Below, piece by piece: positions 17,683-26,878 of a stretch of DNA of 64,000 nucleotides (positions are counted from its first letter, which is position 1; each line of letters opens with the position of its first letter). The position numbers and the translations under genes are program-made. This stretch comes from Alteromonas sp. 1_MG-2023 (GTDB lineage Bacteria > Pseudomonadota > Gammaproteobacteria > Enterobacterales > Alteromonadaceae), in the NCBI RefSeq assembly GCF_030547075.1, contig NZ_JAUOQH010000007.1:124001-188000 (forward strand), read 5' to 3'. A model generated the notes under the pieces. It was not told the DNA's origin. It ran no database searches and saw only the letters and a list, made by a program, of their open reading frames with translations.

Positions 17683-17844
17683 CTTAGTCCTAAAGAACGA
17701 GGCGAACAAGCCTTACGTCCAATGGTTCAAAAGCTATATAAATCTATTATCAATTTTACTGACACCCGAAATTTACATTAGGGCATATGAGAAAAGAATA
17801 AATTCTCATTATTAAAAAAACACCACTCACACTGGGACAGTAAA

Positions 17845-19074
17845 ATGAAAAATAAATTACTTGTTAAATCATATTTATCTATTGCCATTTTAAGTACGTT
17901 AAGTTTGAACAGTTATGCAGAAGAAGAAAAATACTCTTGGAATATCTCTGGCTGGATTAATGAAGGATTAACTTATTACGATGACGGCATTGACAGTGAT
18001 GTTGCTCAGCTTTCAGATAACGGCACCACTCTTGGTAGTCGTATTACCCTTTCTGGTGATTACAAATTAGAAGAGCATGGTTTAGACGTGGGTTTCGAAG
18101 TCATTATTGAACCGCTTTCAGGTACACCTAACTATTCAGGCGGTGGCCACCAAACCCCCCTATTGTTCGCAAACCAAGATAATTTAGATACCTTCAACGG
18201 CGGCGATATTGGGCTTCTAGGCAGTAGCCTTCACATCGGTGGTGATTGGGGCAAGGTAACTATAGGCTTACAAAGCATGCCTACCGATAACATTGCCGTT
18301 CTTGCCGATCCGTCAGGCACTATTTGGTCTGGCATTTCACCATTATTTAGAGCCAACGGTTTCTTTATTCGCGGTATTGATGAAGGCACAACCAATGTGG
18401 CTTGGGGGCAATTTGCACAGTGCTTAGCCACTCCAGGACTGGGCATAGGCCTTGATTGTAACGGCATTTACCGTAACGGCGTGCGTTACGACTTACCTCA
18501 AATGGGTAATTTTAGTGTGGCGGTAGGCTATGCAAACGATGAAATATACGACATCGCCGTAAAATACTCTGCTGAGCATGGCGGGTTTAAAACAAACCTA
18601 CATGGTGGTTACTCGGTGAATAAAGATGGCGGCACCAATGTAGGGGGCGACGGCTCATCAACCTTACAATTTCAAACCGGCGTAATGCACCTTGAATCCG
18701 GTATTTTCGGTGTGGCCACCTATCAAATGGAAGAGACTGATGATGCGATCATCGGTTCAGGAGACGACACCGACGCCTATTACTTTAAAGCCGGTATTCG
18801 CAAGCAATACAACGCCTATGGCGATTCCGCTTTTTACGCAGAATACGCCAGCTATAACGACCAATACGGTATGGCGCACTTAGATGGCGTAGTGGGCTCT
18901 GAACTGAATCAATGGGGACTTGCGGCGGAGCAATACTTCGGCTCTCGTTTTCTAATTTACGCTAAATATGAAAATTTAAGCCTTAGCGTAAGTGGCTCTG
19001 AAGCAGCACAATCACTTTATAATAGTGCAGAAGATCTCACGCTTATTCAGTTAGGTGGAACTATCTTCTTTTAA
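17845..19074 (+). CDS. Gram-negative general porin-like outer-membrane protein
   Basis: A 409-residue exported protein: signal peptide (to about residue 25, SYA), then alternating hydrophobic/polar strands, many Gly/Tyr/Asp residues, and a C-terminal aromatic residue (GGTIFF), the mark of an outer-membrane barrel. Segments such as IGGDWGKVTIGLQ match the OmpC-like/Porin_4 type. It may serve alcohol or small-substrate entry, but no regulatory palindrome lies in front of it, so its membership in the PQQ regulon is uncertain. The long 5' region (17683-17844) is AT-rich. Confidence 0.8.
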   Translation: MKNKLLVKSYLSIAILSTLSLNSYAEEEKYSWNISGWINEGLTYYDDGIDSDVAQLSDNGTTLGSRITLSGDYKLEEHGLDVGFEVIIEPLSGTPNYSGGGHQTPLLFANQDNLDTFNGGDIGLLGSSLHIGGDWGKVTIGLQSMPTDNIAVLADPSGTIWSGISPLFRANGFFIRGIDEGTTNVAWGQFAQCLATPGLGIGLDCNGIYRNGVRYDLPQMGNFSVAVGYANDEIYDIAVKYSAEHGGFKTNLHGGYSVNKDGGTNVGGDGSSTLQFQTGVMHLESGIFGVATYQMEETDDAIIGSGDDTDAYYFKAGIRKQYNAYGDSAFYAEYASYNDQYGMAHLDGVVGSELNQWGLAAEQYFGSRFLIYAKYENLSLSVSGSEAAQSLYNSAEDLTLIQLGGTIFF

Positions 19075-19154
19075 GGCGCTGTTTATATCTGCAAGTTCTT
19101 ATAAATTTGTTGCTATGTACTAACTGATAAAAATGAGCTGATATTTAAGAAAAA

Positions 19155-19171
19155 GGGAGCGTGATGCTCCC
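19155..19171 (+). terminator. Candidate terminator after the porin gene
   Basis: Hairpin GGGAGC/GCTCCC with loop GTGAT, then only a modest T-rich tail (CTATCTTTT). Weaker than the other terminators in the window. Confidence 0.5.
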
Positions 19172-19199
19172 CTATCTTTTAGTTATAAAGGAGTAATTC

Positions 19200-20177
19200 A
19201 TGCTGAAGTATTTACGCAAATACAGATTAAAAATAGAAATACTCATCGTTTTTTTATTTTTCTCTGTCTCTTCTTTTTCATCGGATTTAATTTTATGGAG
19301 TGAAGATAAAAACACTGAAATAAAATTTAGCTCAGCTATAAACCCAACTACTGAGGATAAAAGTAATAACAACCATCCTGCCACATTAAATGAAAATTAT
19401 ATTTTAAATGTATTGTCCAATATACAAAGAATAAAAAACAAAACGAGCTCCGAACAACTATTTACCCATGAGCAACAAAAAACACTCGCAAAATACGTAG
19501 CCATTGGGCTGAATCAAGCAGGTCCAAATCAAGACATTTTATTTTCGCTAGATAAAAAAGAAAGATCCCTCGGTGGGTTCAGAAACGAGCGTTATTTTGT
19601 CACTGGCAGAGTTTTTTATGACAATGACTTGTTGAATATCATCATCGGTGAACACGACCGATTGGCGAACAACGCCTATGAAATGGCTTACGACCCAACC
19701 AATCAAGGGCTTGTTGAATACGATTTTAATTATGGCGCTAGAAATACGCCCAAATTTCCTTTTGACGACCAACTCACATTTACATCACAAGGTATTAAAC
19801 TTAAATCGGACTCAAGAACTGATTGGATAACGGCAGATTTAGCTTCGGTTCACTTAGCGAGCGGTAACTTGGTTAATAGCAACTTAGTGAGTGGTAATTT
19901 AACTGGTGACTACCAAGCTTCACAACCCAATTTTCAAGCAAGTACGCAACCAAGTTTGCAACCCAATTTGCAGCAGACCTCACAAGCATCGCCTCACACT
20001 ACGCAAAATCAGACCACTGGAAACAGCGGGCACCAAGATACTACTCATAACGCGGTCACATTTGGGGCCACCTCACTAATGCAACGATTCAAAACCCTTG
20101 AAGCCCTTAGAAAGGAATCACTGATTACAGAAGAGGAATATCAACAAAAACGCGAAGCACTTTTAAGAAGTCTATAG
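19200..20177 (+). CDS. Exported protein with C-terminal SHOCT domain, function unknown
   Basis: A 325-residue protein. The N-terminus is basic then hydrophobic (residues ~12-29), a signal peptide or anchor. A middle region of unknown fold (about 30-215) is followed by a Gln/Ser/Thr/Asn-rich linker with repeats (SGNLVNSNLVSGNL; QASQPNFQAS), and a last ~30 residues matching the SHOCT helical motif (LEALRKESLITEEEYQQKR). SHOCT domains often end proteins with oligomerising or membrane roles. It lies between the porin and the response regulator, and its transcription unit is unclear. Confidence 0.62.
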   Translation: MLKYLRKYRLKIEILIVFLFFSVSSFSSDLILWSEDKNTEIKFSSAINPTTEDKSNNNHPATLNENYILNVLSNIQRIKNKTSSEQLFTHEQQKTLAKYVAIGLNQAGPNQDILFSLDKKERSLGGFRNERYFVTGRVFYDNDLLNIIIGEHDRLANNAYEMAYDPTNQGLVEYDFNYGARNTPKFPFDDQLTFTSQGIKLKSDSRTDWITADLASVHLASGNLVNSNLVSGNLTGDYQASQPNFQASTQPSLQPNLQQTSQASPHTTQNQTTGNSGHQDTTHNAVTFGATSLMQRFKTLEALRKESLITEEEYQQKREALLRSL

Positions 20178-20330
20178 TCAAAAAATAATGGGCTTTAATA
20201 TTAGACTTAAGTCGCATTTCACTTGCCCAACTTGTAACTAATTTGTTAAAATAAATTTAACGAGCGTAGCTATAGATTACGTATTTGGTAAGTACATTTG
20301 GGTACTTACTTAGCTGAGGGTAGTAATAGT

Positions 20331-20990
20331 ATGCAACGAATTCTAATCATTGATGACCATCCTATTTTTCGTCACGCCATGGTGACTATATTGGGTAAGA
20401 AATTTCCCGATTCTCAAACCCTAGAAGCTAATTCATTGTCGGAAGCCCTCGAGCTACTCGAGAAAGATGCGGCTTTTGATCTTGTCATGCTTGACCTAAA
20501 CATGCCTGAAACCTGTGGTCTTAATGGGCTACTTGAAATTAGAAATCAATACCCCAACCTTCCTGTGGTGATCATTTCAGCTGAAACCGAGAAGCAAAAC
20601 ATCCTACAAACCATTTCCTATGGTGCGGTAGGTTTTATTTCAAAAAGCAGCAAAATAGAAGAAATAGCCACATCGGTTGAGTCTATTTTTGAAGGCAATG
20701 TATGCCTGCCCTCTGAAATTTTGCGCACATCATCGACGAGAAACCGAGTAAAAAGAGAAGATGCAATTTCTCTAGATCAGATTCGTTCATTAACGCGAAA
20801 AGAATTAACAGTTTTGAAATATTTAACCCAAGGCTTAGCCAACAAAGTCATTGCTTATGAGCTAAATATTTCAGAAACCACAGTAAAGTCCCACGTGTCT
20901 TCTATTTTGAAAAAACTAGGGGCCAGCAACCGGGTCAAAGTGGTAGCTAGTGCCGCCAATATCGACTTTAACCAATACGTATTTAACTAA
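20331..20990 (+). CDS. LuxR/NarL-family response regulator (ExaE/AgmR type)
   Basis: A 219-residue two-domain regulator: receiver domain (IDDHPIF acidic pair, phospho-acceptor Asp in VMLDLNMPE, Lys in SKSSK) and a C-terminal LuxR helix-turn-helix (LTRKELTVLKYLTQGLANKVIAYELNIS region). Start: ATG 20331 with GAGGG about 10 nt upstream; a TTG at 20298 is possible but lacks a site. Regulators of this kind control PQQ alcohol dehydrogenase genes in Pseudomonas. It faces the hybrid kinase gene tail to tail and probably receives phosphate from it. Candidate binder of the CTCCT palindromes. Confidence 0.87.
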   Translation: MQRILIIDDHPIFRHAMVTILGKKFPDSQTLEANSLSEALELLEKDAAFDLVMLDLNMPETCGLNGLLEIRNQYPNLPVVIISAETEKQNILQTISYGAVGFISKSSKIEEIATSVESIFEGNVCLPSEILRTSSTRNRVKREDAISLDQIRSLTRKELTVLKYLTQGLANKVIAYELNISETTVKSHVSSILKKLGASNRVKVVASAANIDFNQYVFN

Positions 20991-21048
20991 ATATTTCAAA
21001 ATTTTTGTCATTTGCATACGAACATTTGAGACGAATTTGTTTAAAGCA

Positions 21049-23607
21049 CTAAGAGAAAGCTATTTTAAGAGCCTGCTTTAATCGTATTGAGTTAATTGGC
21101 TTGTGCAACAACTGTATATTGGTGCCCTCTAACTCATGTTCTAGCACTTTAGAATGGTTAGCTGTACACAGCATTATCGGCATATTAGGCAAGGTTTGCT
21201 TAATATGCTTCGCAATTTCCAACCCATTTTCTCCGTCATCTAGATGATAATCGACAATCAGTAAATCGCACTCGTCAAAGCAGTTGTCCATTACCGCCAT
21301 ACACTGTGCAAACCCAGAGAAGGTGATCACTTCCACGCCCCAATTTTCGAATATTGTTTGCATGGCAATACGCATATTAGTGTCGTTATCAATATGCCAA
21401 ATTTGCTTATCTAATAGGTTTTCAGGCAATACATCTTGCAATAGAGTATCGAAAGTAGGCTGATGTTCAATTTCTTGTATTGATGCAAGGGGCACTGATA
21501 AAGTAAAACAAGAGCCCTGCCCTTGCTGTGATGAAACACTCACTTTATGCTCTAAGAGTCGACTCATCTTATCAACAATATAAAGCCCTAACCCCAAGCT
21601 ATAGGAATAATTAAAGCTATTTTCTAATCGACTAAACTCTTTAAATATCACTTTTTGATCGTCGTTGCTTATCCCCACACCTTGGTCAAAAACACTGATG
21701 CGAAAGTCGCTACCCACTGTCCTAGCCGTAAAGAGTACTTTCCCGTTCGCGCCGTATTTCATAGCGTTACTCAGTAAATTACGAAGAATTCGCGACAGTA
21801 AACTTAAATCGGTATGCACAATAGCGTCTTGAAATTTATAACGGAAGTTCACTTCATAGTCATGGCTTATATGACTGAATTCCTCAGCTAATTGAGTTAA
21901 CAAGGGCATTGCATTTTCACGCTGCTTATCAGGTTGCACCACGCCCGCGTCTAGTTTCGATGTTTCAATCAGGGTACGTATTAAGCTGTTTAAGTCGGAT
22001 AGTGAGTTTTCTAAAGCGCTCACTATTGGTTCAGCAGATGCTTGTACTTGGTCCCTTAAAGATTCATTAAACAAAATAGCCGCGCTTAAGGGCTGCATTA
22101 AATCATGGCTAATGGCCGCTAAAAATTTGCTCTTTGAATCCATGGCTTCTTGCAATGCAATATTGGCATGATTGAGCTCTCGAGTACGCTTTTCTACATT
22201 TGACTCAAGCTGGTCTTTCGCAGCTTGCAGTTGTTGTTTACTTCTTACCTGGTGCGACACATCAGTGGCGAGAACAAAATGCCCTTCTATTTCGTTCTTA
22301 TCGTTGAAATGAGGTAAATAGACTTTTTGTAAGAATCCGGTTTCTCCTTGTGCGTTAGTTTCTTCACTTTGAAAACTAACCACTTCTCCCTTATTCACCC
22401 GGTCAACATAATGAATAAGGCGAGGATAAACATGCTTAAGATGGCTTTGCTCCATCGCTACACCATACAAGGGCTCTTCCCCTAGCCCGTACCAGTCTCG
22501 ATAGCCTTTGTTAGTGTACAAAAAGTTTTTATCGGTACCTATATACGCAATAAGTGCAGGCACATTATCGGTAATCATCCTTATCCAACTTTCATTCTGC
22601 TTTAAGGTTTCAGCATATTGATGTTGGGATGTCACATTGGTGAAAGTACACAGGGTGTTTCCGTCAGATAACAAGGTAATACGTCTATCAACCACCAAAT
22701 TTTCATTAATAATTTGGGTAGTATCGCCACCTTTCTTAAGGTTTAGACCACTCCAATCGGCATGCATTTGCAAAGAATAGATGTTCTTACAATCGAACAT
22801 AGTCTGCTTCGATAAATTTGATTGGGTTAAAAACGTATTGTTCCAAAAGGCGACACCGCCCTCTTGGTTAATAAGCAAAATACCCACATCTACGTTGTCG
22901 ATAAGGCTCTGCAACAGTTTATTTTTCTCTTTAATAACCTGCTCGTACCGATTCGACTCGTTTAACTTCACCTCAGTTATGTCGTTAAACAAGATAACTT
23001 TACCGCCTTCTTGAGTACGGCGAATAGTCAGTTGATACCACCGGCTATTAGACAGCTGATAGATAACTCGTCCTTCAGAATCAGGGGGAAGTACTCGGCG
23101 AATAACCCCTAAATGCTTAGCGAGTTGGGTAATATCATAATAATGGTCGCCAATTTTAGGCGTAACTGAATGGTTGTCCCATACGGTGACAAAATGCCGA
23201 TTAAAATAGACTACCGCCCCTTTGCTGTCGAGCAATACCATCGCTTGGTTAATACTCTCGATAGCGTCATTTAGGCGCTGTTTGAGTTGGTTGGTTTCTT
23301 GATGTGCTCGCGCTATTTCAGTATTCGATTTTTCTAGCTTTTGCAGCACCACTTGCAGCGCTTCGGTTTTTTCATTTACCTTTTCTGATAACTGTACTGC
23401 ATGCTCAAAAGCACGGTAGCTATGGTGATTAAACCCACCTTCTTCGATACGATACATGAGCGCAGCGTTAATTTTTTCAAGCTTTTCATTTTCATCGATT
23501 TGGCGTGTGAGTTCGCGACGTAGCTTCTCTAGTTCAGTTTCCTCGTGTTCCTTGTTCTCTTCATTACTTTGAGAGTCAATGATTAGGTGCTGCTCAGGTT
23601 TTAGCAA
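21049..23607 (-). CDS. Hybrid PAS sensor histidine kinase with receiver (ErcS'-like)
   Basis: An 852-residue soluble kinase with no membrane segment. Order: N-terminal coiled coil (~20-110), PAS-like domains (~110-215, ~225-330, ~335-455), coiled coil, HisKA with His501 (AAISHDLMQPL), HATPase (NAMKYG, DQGVGI, LGLGLYIVDKMSRLL) and a C-terminal receiver (about 735-850, Asp in LLIVDYHLDD). The start overlaps the FIST gene by 14 nt, so the two are translated together. A FIST gene beside a soluble hybrid PAS kinase is the arrangement seen in the ethanol-oxidation regulatory region of P. aeruginosa (ErcS'). Confidence 0.88.
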   Translation of the reverse strand: MLKPEQHLIIDSQSNEENKEHEETELEKLRRELTRQIDENEKLEKINAALMYRIEEGGFNHHSYRAFEHAVQLSEKVNEKTEALQVVLQKLEKSNTEIARAHQETNQLKQRLNDAIESINQAMVLLDSKGAVVYFNRHFVTVWDNHSVTPKIGDHYYDITQLAKHLGVIRRVLPPDSEGRVIYQLSNSRWYQLTIRRTQEGGKVILFNDITEVKLNESNRYEQVIKEKNKLLQSLIDNVDVGILLINQEGGVAFWNNTFLTQSNLSKQTMFDCKNIYSLQMHADWSGLNLKKGGDTTQIINENLVVDRRITLLSDGNTLCTFTNVTSQHQYAETLKQNESWIRMITDNVPALIAYIGTDKNFLYTNKGYRDWYGLGEEPLYGVAMEQSHLKHVYPRLIHYVDRVNKGEVVSFQSEETNAQGETGFLQKVYLPHFNDKNEIEGHFVLATDVSHQVRSKQQLQAAKDQLESNVEKRTRELNHANIALQEAMDSKSKFLAAISHDLMQPLSAAILFNESLRDQVQASAEPIVSALENSLSDLNSLIRTLIETSKLDAGVVQPDKQRENAMPLLTQLAEEFSHISHDYEVNFRYKFQDAIVHTDLSLLSRILRNLLSNAMKYGANGKVLFTARTVGSDFRISVFDQGVGISNDDQKVIFKEFSRLENSFNYSYSLGLGLYIVDKMSRLLEHKVSVSSQQGQGSCFTLSVPLASIQEIEHQPTFDTLLQDVLPENLLDKQIWHIDNDTNMRIAMQTIFENWGVEVITFSGFAQCMAVMDNCFDECDLLIVDYHLDDGENGLEIAKHIKQTLPNMPIMLCTANHSKVLEHELEGTNIQLLHKPINSIRLKQALKIAFS

Positions 23608-24769
23608 AGTACACCCCCGTGAAGGTCTGGTTTAAATGCACCGAATGAATATGTTCACCATAAGCGTTGAATCCACCTACATGATATTTTTGCTGCAATC
23701 GCTGAATTTCAGATTCTTTTTTGTTTTGTTCAATTTCTAAACGCCGCAAAAAGCAATCACAGGTATACACAAATTCGGCCTCTCCTAACTCCTGAGTTAG
23801 CGTTTCTAACTTGTTCTCTAGAACATCGATACAATCACCAAGTTGCACAAAGGTAAGAATAATGCCGATATCAACCGCACAGTAAAATGTAATGGCATTT
23901 GTGGCCAAATCGACTTTTTGTATCGAGCGGATAAAGTACCTATCCCCTACCAATACCGCCAATGGAAATACTGAAAACACATCAGGGGTTAAATCAGAAG
24001 CCTTTAGCCCAAGCAAACTCGCATAATATTGCGCAGCCGGTTCGCCGTTAATCTCGTAGACCGTACGAGATTCAGGATCGGCTTTGGTTACTACCAGCTT
24101 AGACACTGGCGAGTCGATATGATCGACAGAAAAAACAGAGAAAGGTTTACCGGTTCCCACCAACATTAACACCGCGGCGTTTTGATGAAATTTGCCTTGG
24201 TAAAAAACATAGGTCGCTTCCAGTTTCAAATCGTCTCCGGCACTTCCTCCTAAATGGGGAATATTACCAAACGCGGTAGCAAAGGTTTCAAGGAAGTGCT
24301 CCTCATGTCGGGTTAGCCCGTCTAATAGGGAAATGACAAAATGTTGATTGGTATCGTATCGCTTATCTCTTGCCTGCAAGGTATGGCGCAACCCACTTGC
24401 GATATCGTGGGCCTCATCAAAATTAATTTCATCTAAGCTTGAAACTAACGCGGTAGCTATAGAAAATTCACTCTTTAAGAAGGCGACAACAACTAGGCTC
24501 TCGGTACAATACCCGTTTTTATTAAACTCTCCCGCGCTAGTGCAACCTACCGTGGGCACATGGGCAAACAGCGACGTCATATTCTGCGCAACTTCATCTA
24601 AATCAAAGGATGTTGAAGTATGAAAAAGTACCAGTTCTATTTCATCTAAAGTCGTTTTAGATAGTATTTCACTGGCGACATCGTGACACGCATCTGTCGC
24701 TGCATATATAGCAGACGCTGACTGACTGGCAGGTTTACTCAGCGCTGACAGGATAGAAGTTTTTGACAC
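23594..24769 (-). CDS. FIST-domain sensory protein
   Basis: A 391-residue protein with FIST N (GCTSAGEFNKNGY, SLLDGLTRHEEHFLETF, GGSAGDD) and FIST C (KADPESRTVYEINGEPAAQYYASLLG; final GGFNAYGEHIHSVHLNQTF) domains. FIST proteins are predicted small-ligand sensors. Start: GTG at 24769 has AAGG 9 nt upstream; a TTG at 24802 is the longer alternative. Its beginning overlaps the end of the NosR-like gene and its end overlaps the hybrid kinase, making a coupled set. Probably feeds a signal to the kinase (inference). Confidence 0.85.
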   Translation of the reverse strand: MSKTSILSALSKPASQSASAIYAATDACHDVASEILSKTTLDEIELVLFHTSTSFDLDEVAQNMTSLFAHVPTVGCTSAGEFNKNGYCTESLVVVAFLKSEFSIATALVSSLDEINFDEAHDIASGLRHTLQARDKRYDTNQHFVISLLDGLTRHEEHFLETFATAFGNIPHLGGSAGDDLKLEATYVFYQGKFHQNAAVLMLVGTGKPFSVFSVDHIDSPVSKLVVTKADPESRTVYEINGEPAAQYYASLLGLKASDLTPDVFSVFPLAVLVGDRYFIRSIQKVDLATNAITFYCAVDIGIILTFVQLGDCIDVLENKLETLTQELGEAEFVYTCDCFLRRLEIEQNKKESEIQRLQQKYHVGGFNAYGEHIHSVHLNQTFTGVYFAKT

Positions 24770-26837
24770 GTGTTGGCACCTTATTTTTCTTATATTTATC
24801 AATTTTGCATAGGTTAGGATTATCTAACGTTACTACACATTCAAAGCACTGAACGCACTCTGCGTAATCAATACTGCCGTCTTTCTCGATGGCATCTACA
24901 CCGCACTTCTTCTGCTTACACAGCTGGCAAGGACTACCACATTCTTTGCGACGCTCTAAAATCTTCACTAAAGGAAAGCGCCCTAAAATCGCCAAACCAG
25001 CCCCTAACGGGCAAAGGTAGCGACAATATACCTTGTGAATTTTTAAGCTTAATCCTAAGAGTAAAAGCGCATAAAGTACAAACGGCCAGTACCGCACGAA
25101 ATGGAGCGTAATCGAAGTTTTAAATGGCTCTATTTCAGCTAACTTCTCTGCGACGGTTAGCGAATAAAACGATATAGCCACCAGGCCAATAAGCACAACA
25201 TATTTAATTTTCTGGGCATGTTTGTGATGTTGTGGCTTTATTCGAATCTGCCTTATTTTTAACTTTTGTGCAACAACTGCCATGATTTCCTGAAGCGCAC
25301 CAAAGGGGCATAGCCAGCCGCAATAAAGCCCTCGCCCTACAATAAATAGCGACACAAACACGAAGCACCACAACACAAAAATAACAGGGTCGAGCAAGTA
25401 GACTTCAACAGAAAAGCCGTCAACAAGGTCAAGAAGCAAGGTATAAATATTTACTACCGACAACTGCCCTTGCGCGTAGAAGCCAATAAAGAACAATACA
25501 AACAGCAGTGATGCCCCTCTAACCACATGTACTAGGCGCGTATACTTCATTAGCTTTCGTTGGAAACCAAAGAACAACGACAGCGCTAGTAGATAAACCA
25601 GGGTGACACCTAATTCCAGCCACCTGCTTTGCCATAATTGCTGCCAAAGGGGAATATCCACACTTTGTTGCGCTTCAGGGTTTTCCATAAATAATTTACT
25701 AGGTAACACGAAGGTGTGAGTAAAGAGGTGTTCATCTTGCTCCATAAATCGCGGGCTATAGGGCAAGCTAATGGAGATATCCATTTCTTGGTCGAGGGAC
25801 AACCCACCTTGTGATTTTATTCGTAAAACTTTTAGTACTTTGAACTCTGGCATCGTTTGAGCAAAACTAGGGTCGTAAAAGCTGTAAAAATCTAAATCTC
25901 GGGCGTCTATAGTGAATGCCGATTGGGAAAGACGAAAAAACTCAGGTGCGGTTTGAGGGATGAATTCATCGCTCACAAAACTAAAGCCTTGGGTATTCAT
26001 TACAAATAAGGCTACTTCACCAGGCTTCAAGCTTTCTTGTAACCTAGCGTATTCATCGTTGGTTAGTAAGTTTTTACCCACAATGGGTAAACTAAGAAAG
26101 CCAAAATAGTGTTCAGAAAATAAGTTATCTTCAGGGTCGGTAAAAGAATTCGCAGCGTCGATAATTTCAGAAGGAAGGCTGTTAATTTCATTACGATAGA
26201 TAGTTTGCTTTTGTATGTATCCCTGCTCCAGCAACTGGGTGAAGGTGAGAGTTTCAAAGAAATCAGGGTTTATTATTTGCGTGCTTGGTACCACAAAGCC
26301 ATCTAGCTTAGCCCGCGCTACCGCCAATGCAGACGTTACAATAGTATCGTTTATCACCAGTACCGATACCGTCGCTTTGGTTACCCCATCAAAATAGGTC
26401 GCATTTTTGCCAACATGGCTTTTTCCACCGACAACAAAGCGCTCTTTTACGTTGTGACTTTTATACTGAGCGATAAAGTCTCTTAGCGACTGCTCTCCTA
26501 AACCATGCAAAAAGATAGGCTCGCTGTGCTTTTTAATGGCCAAGTCAGCAAAGTTACCTTGGGGGTCAAGACCAATTAGCACATTCACAGGCTTTCCAGA
26601 GAAGCCTATAAAATCGACAAAGTCGTTCGATTCAAAAATGTATCCCAGCAACTGCTGTAATTGATAAACCGGCGTGACATTGATGTCGGTATGGGCAGTA
26701 CCAATACGTGTAGCGGTAGGGAATATACGATGTACTTCTTCGGGAATATCGGTGGCATCTGATTGTCCGAATACCGGCGTTACAGCGGCTACTGATAGGC
26801 AGAACAATATACAGAGTAATAGAGGCGCTTTTAACAT
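24735..26837 (-). CDS. NosR/NirI-like membrane flavoprotein with 4Fe-4S domain
   Basis: A 700-residue membrane protein. After an export segment comes a periplasmic FMN-binding domain with the flavinylation motif DGVTKAT (Thr156 would carry FMN), an unknown periplasmic region, then about five membrane helices with two CxxxCP motifs (CGWLCPFG, CRYLCPLG) and a C-terminal ferredoxin-like Cys set (CGSPCQLCKQKKC, CVQCFEC). This is the NosR/NirI layout. No nitrous-oxide genes are near, so it more likely moves electrons or senses redox state for the alcohol-oxidation system. Start ATG 26837 lies after the hairpin at 26848; GTG 26855 would lie inside it. Confidence 0.8.
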   Translation of the reverse strand: MLKAPLLLCILFCLSVAAVTPVFGQSDATDIPEEVHRIFPTATRIGTAHTDINVTPVYQLQQLLGYIFESNDFVDFIGFSGKPVNVLIGLDPQGNFADLAIKKHSEPIFLHGLGEQSLRDFIAQYKSHNVKERFVVGGKSHVGKNATYFDGVTKATVSVLVINDTIVTSALAVARAKLDGFVVPSTQIINPDFFETLTFTQLLEQGYIQKQTIYRNEINSLPSEIIDAANSFTDPEDNLFSEHYFGFLSLPIVGKNLLTNDEYARLQESLKPGEVALFVMNTQGFSFVSDEFIPQTAPEFFRLSQSAFTIDARDLDFYSFYDPSFAQTMPEFKVLKVLRIKSQGGLSLDQEMDISISLPYSPRFMEQDEHLFTHTFVLPSKLFMENPEAQQSVDIPLWQQLWQSRWLELGVTLVYLLALSLFFGFQRKLMKYTRLVHVVRGASLLFVLFFIGFYAQGQLSVVNIYTLLLDLVDGFSVEVYLLDPVIFVLWCFVFVSLFIVGRGLYCGWLCPFGALQEIMAVVAQKLKIRQIRIKPQHHKHAQKIKYVVLIGLVAISFYSLTVAEKLAEIEPFKTSITLHFVRYWPFVLYALLLLGLSLKIHKVYCRYLCPLGAGLAILGRFPLVKILERRKECGSPCQLCKQKKCGVDAIEKDGSIDYAECVQCFECVVTLDNPNLCKIDKYKKNKVPTRVKNFYPVSAE

Positions 26838-26847
26838 AACGAAATAA

Positions 26848-26867
26848 GGCAGCACCTAGGTGCTGCC
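26848..26867 (-). terminator. Perfect 20-bp palindrome, attenuating terminator after aldehyde dehydrogenase
   Basis: GGCAGCACCTAGGTGCTGCC is exactly self-complementary and lies 11 nt after the aldehyde dehydrogenase stop. On the minus strand it is followed by TTATTTCGTT. It probably reduces read-through into the NosR-like/FIST/kinase genes. Confidence 0.7.
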
Positions 26868-26878
26868 CTCCCACTTAA

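Noticed and set aside
24735-26837. Denitrification regulator NosR proper
   Set aside because: The domain layout fits, but no nosZ or nos accessory gene is nearby and the context is alcohol oxidation.
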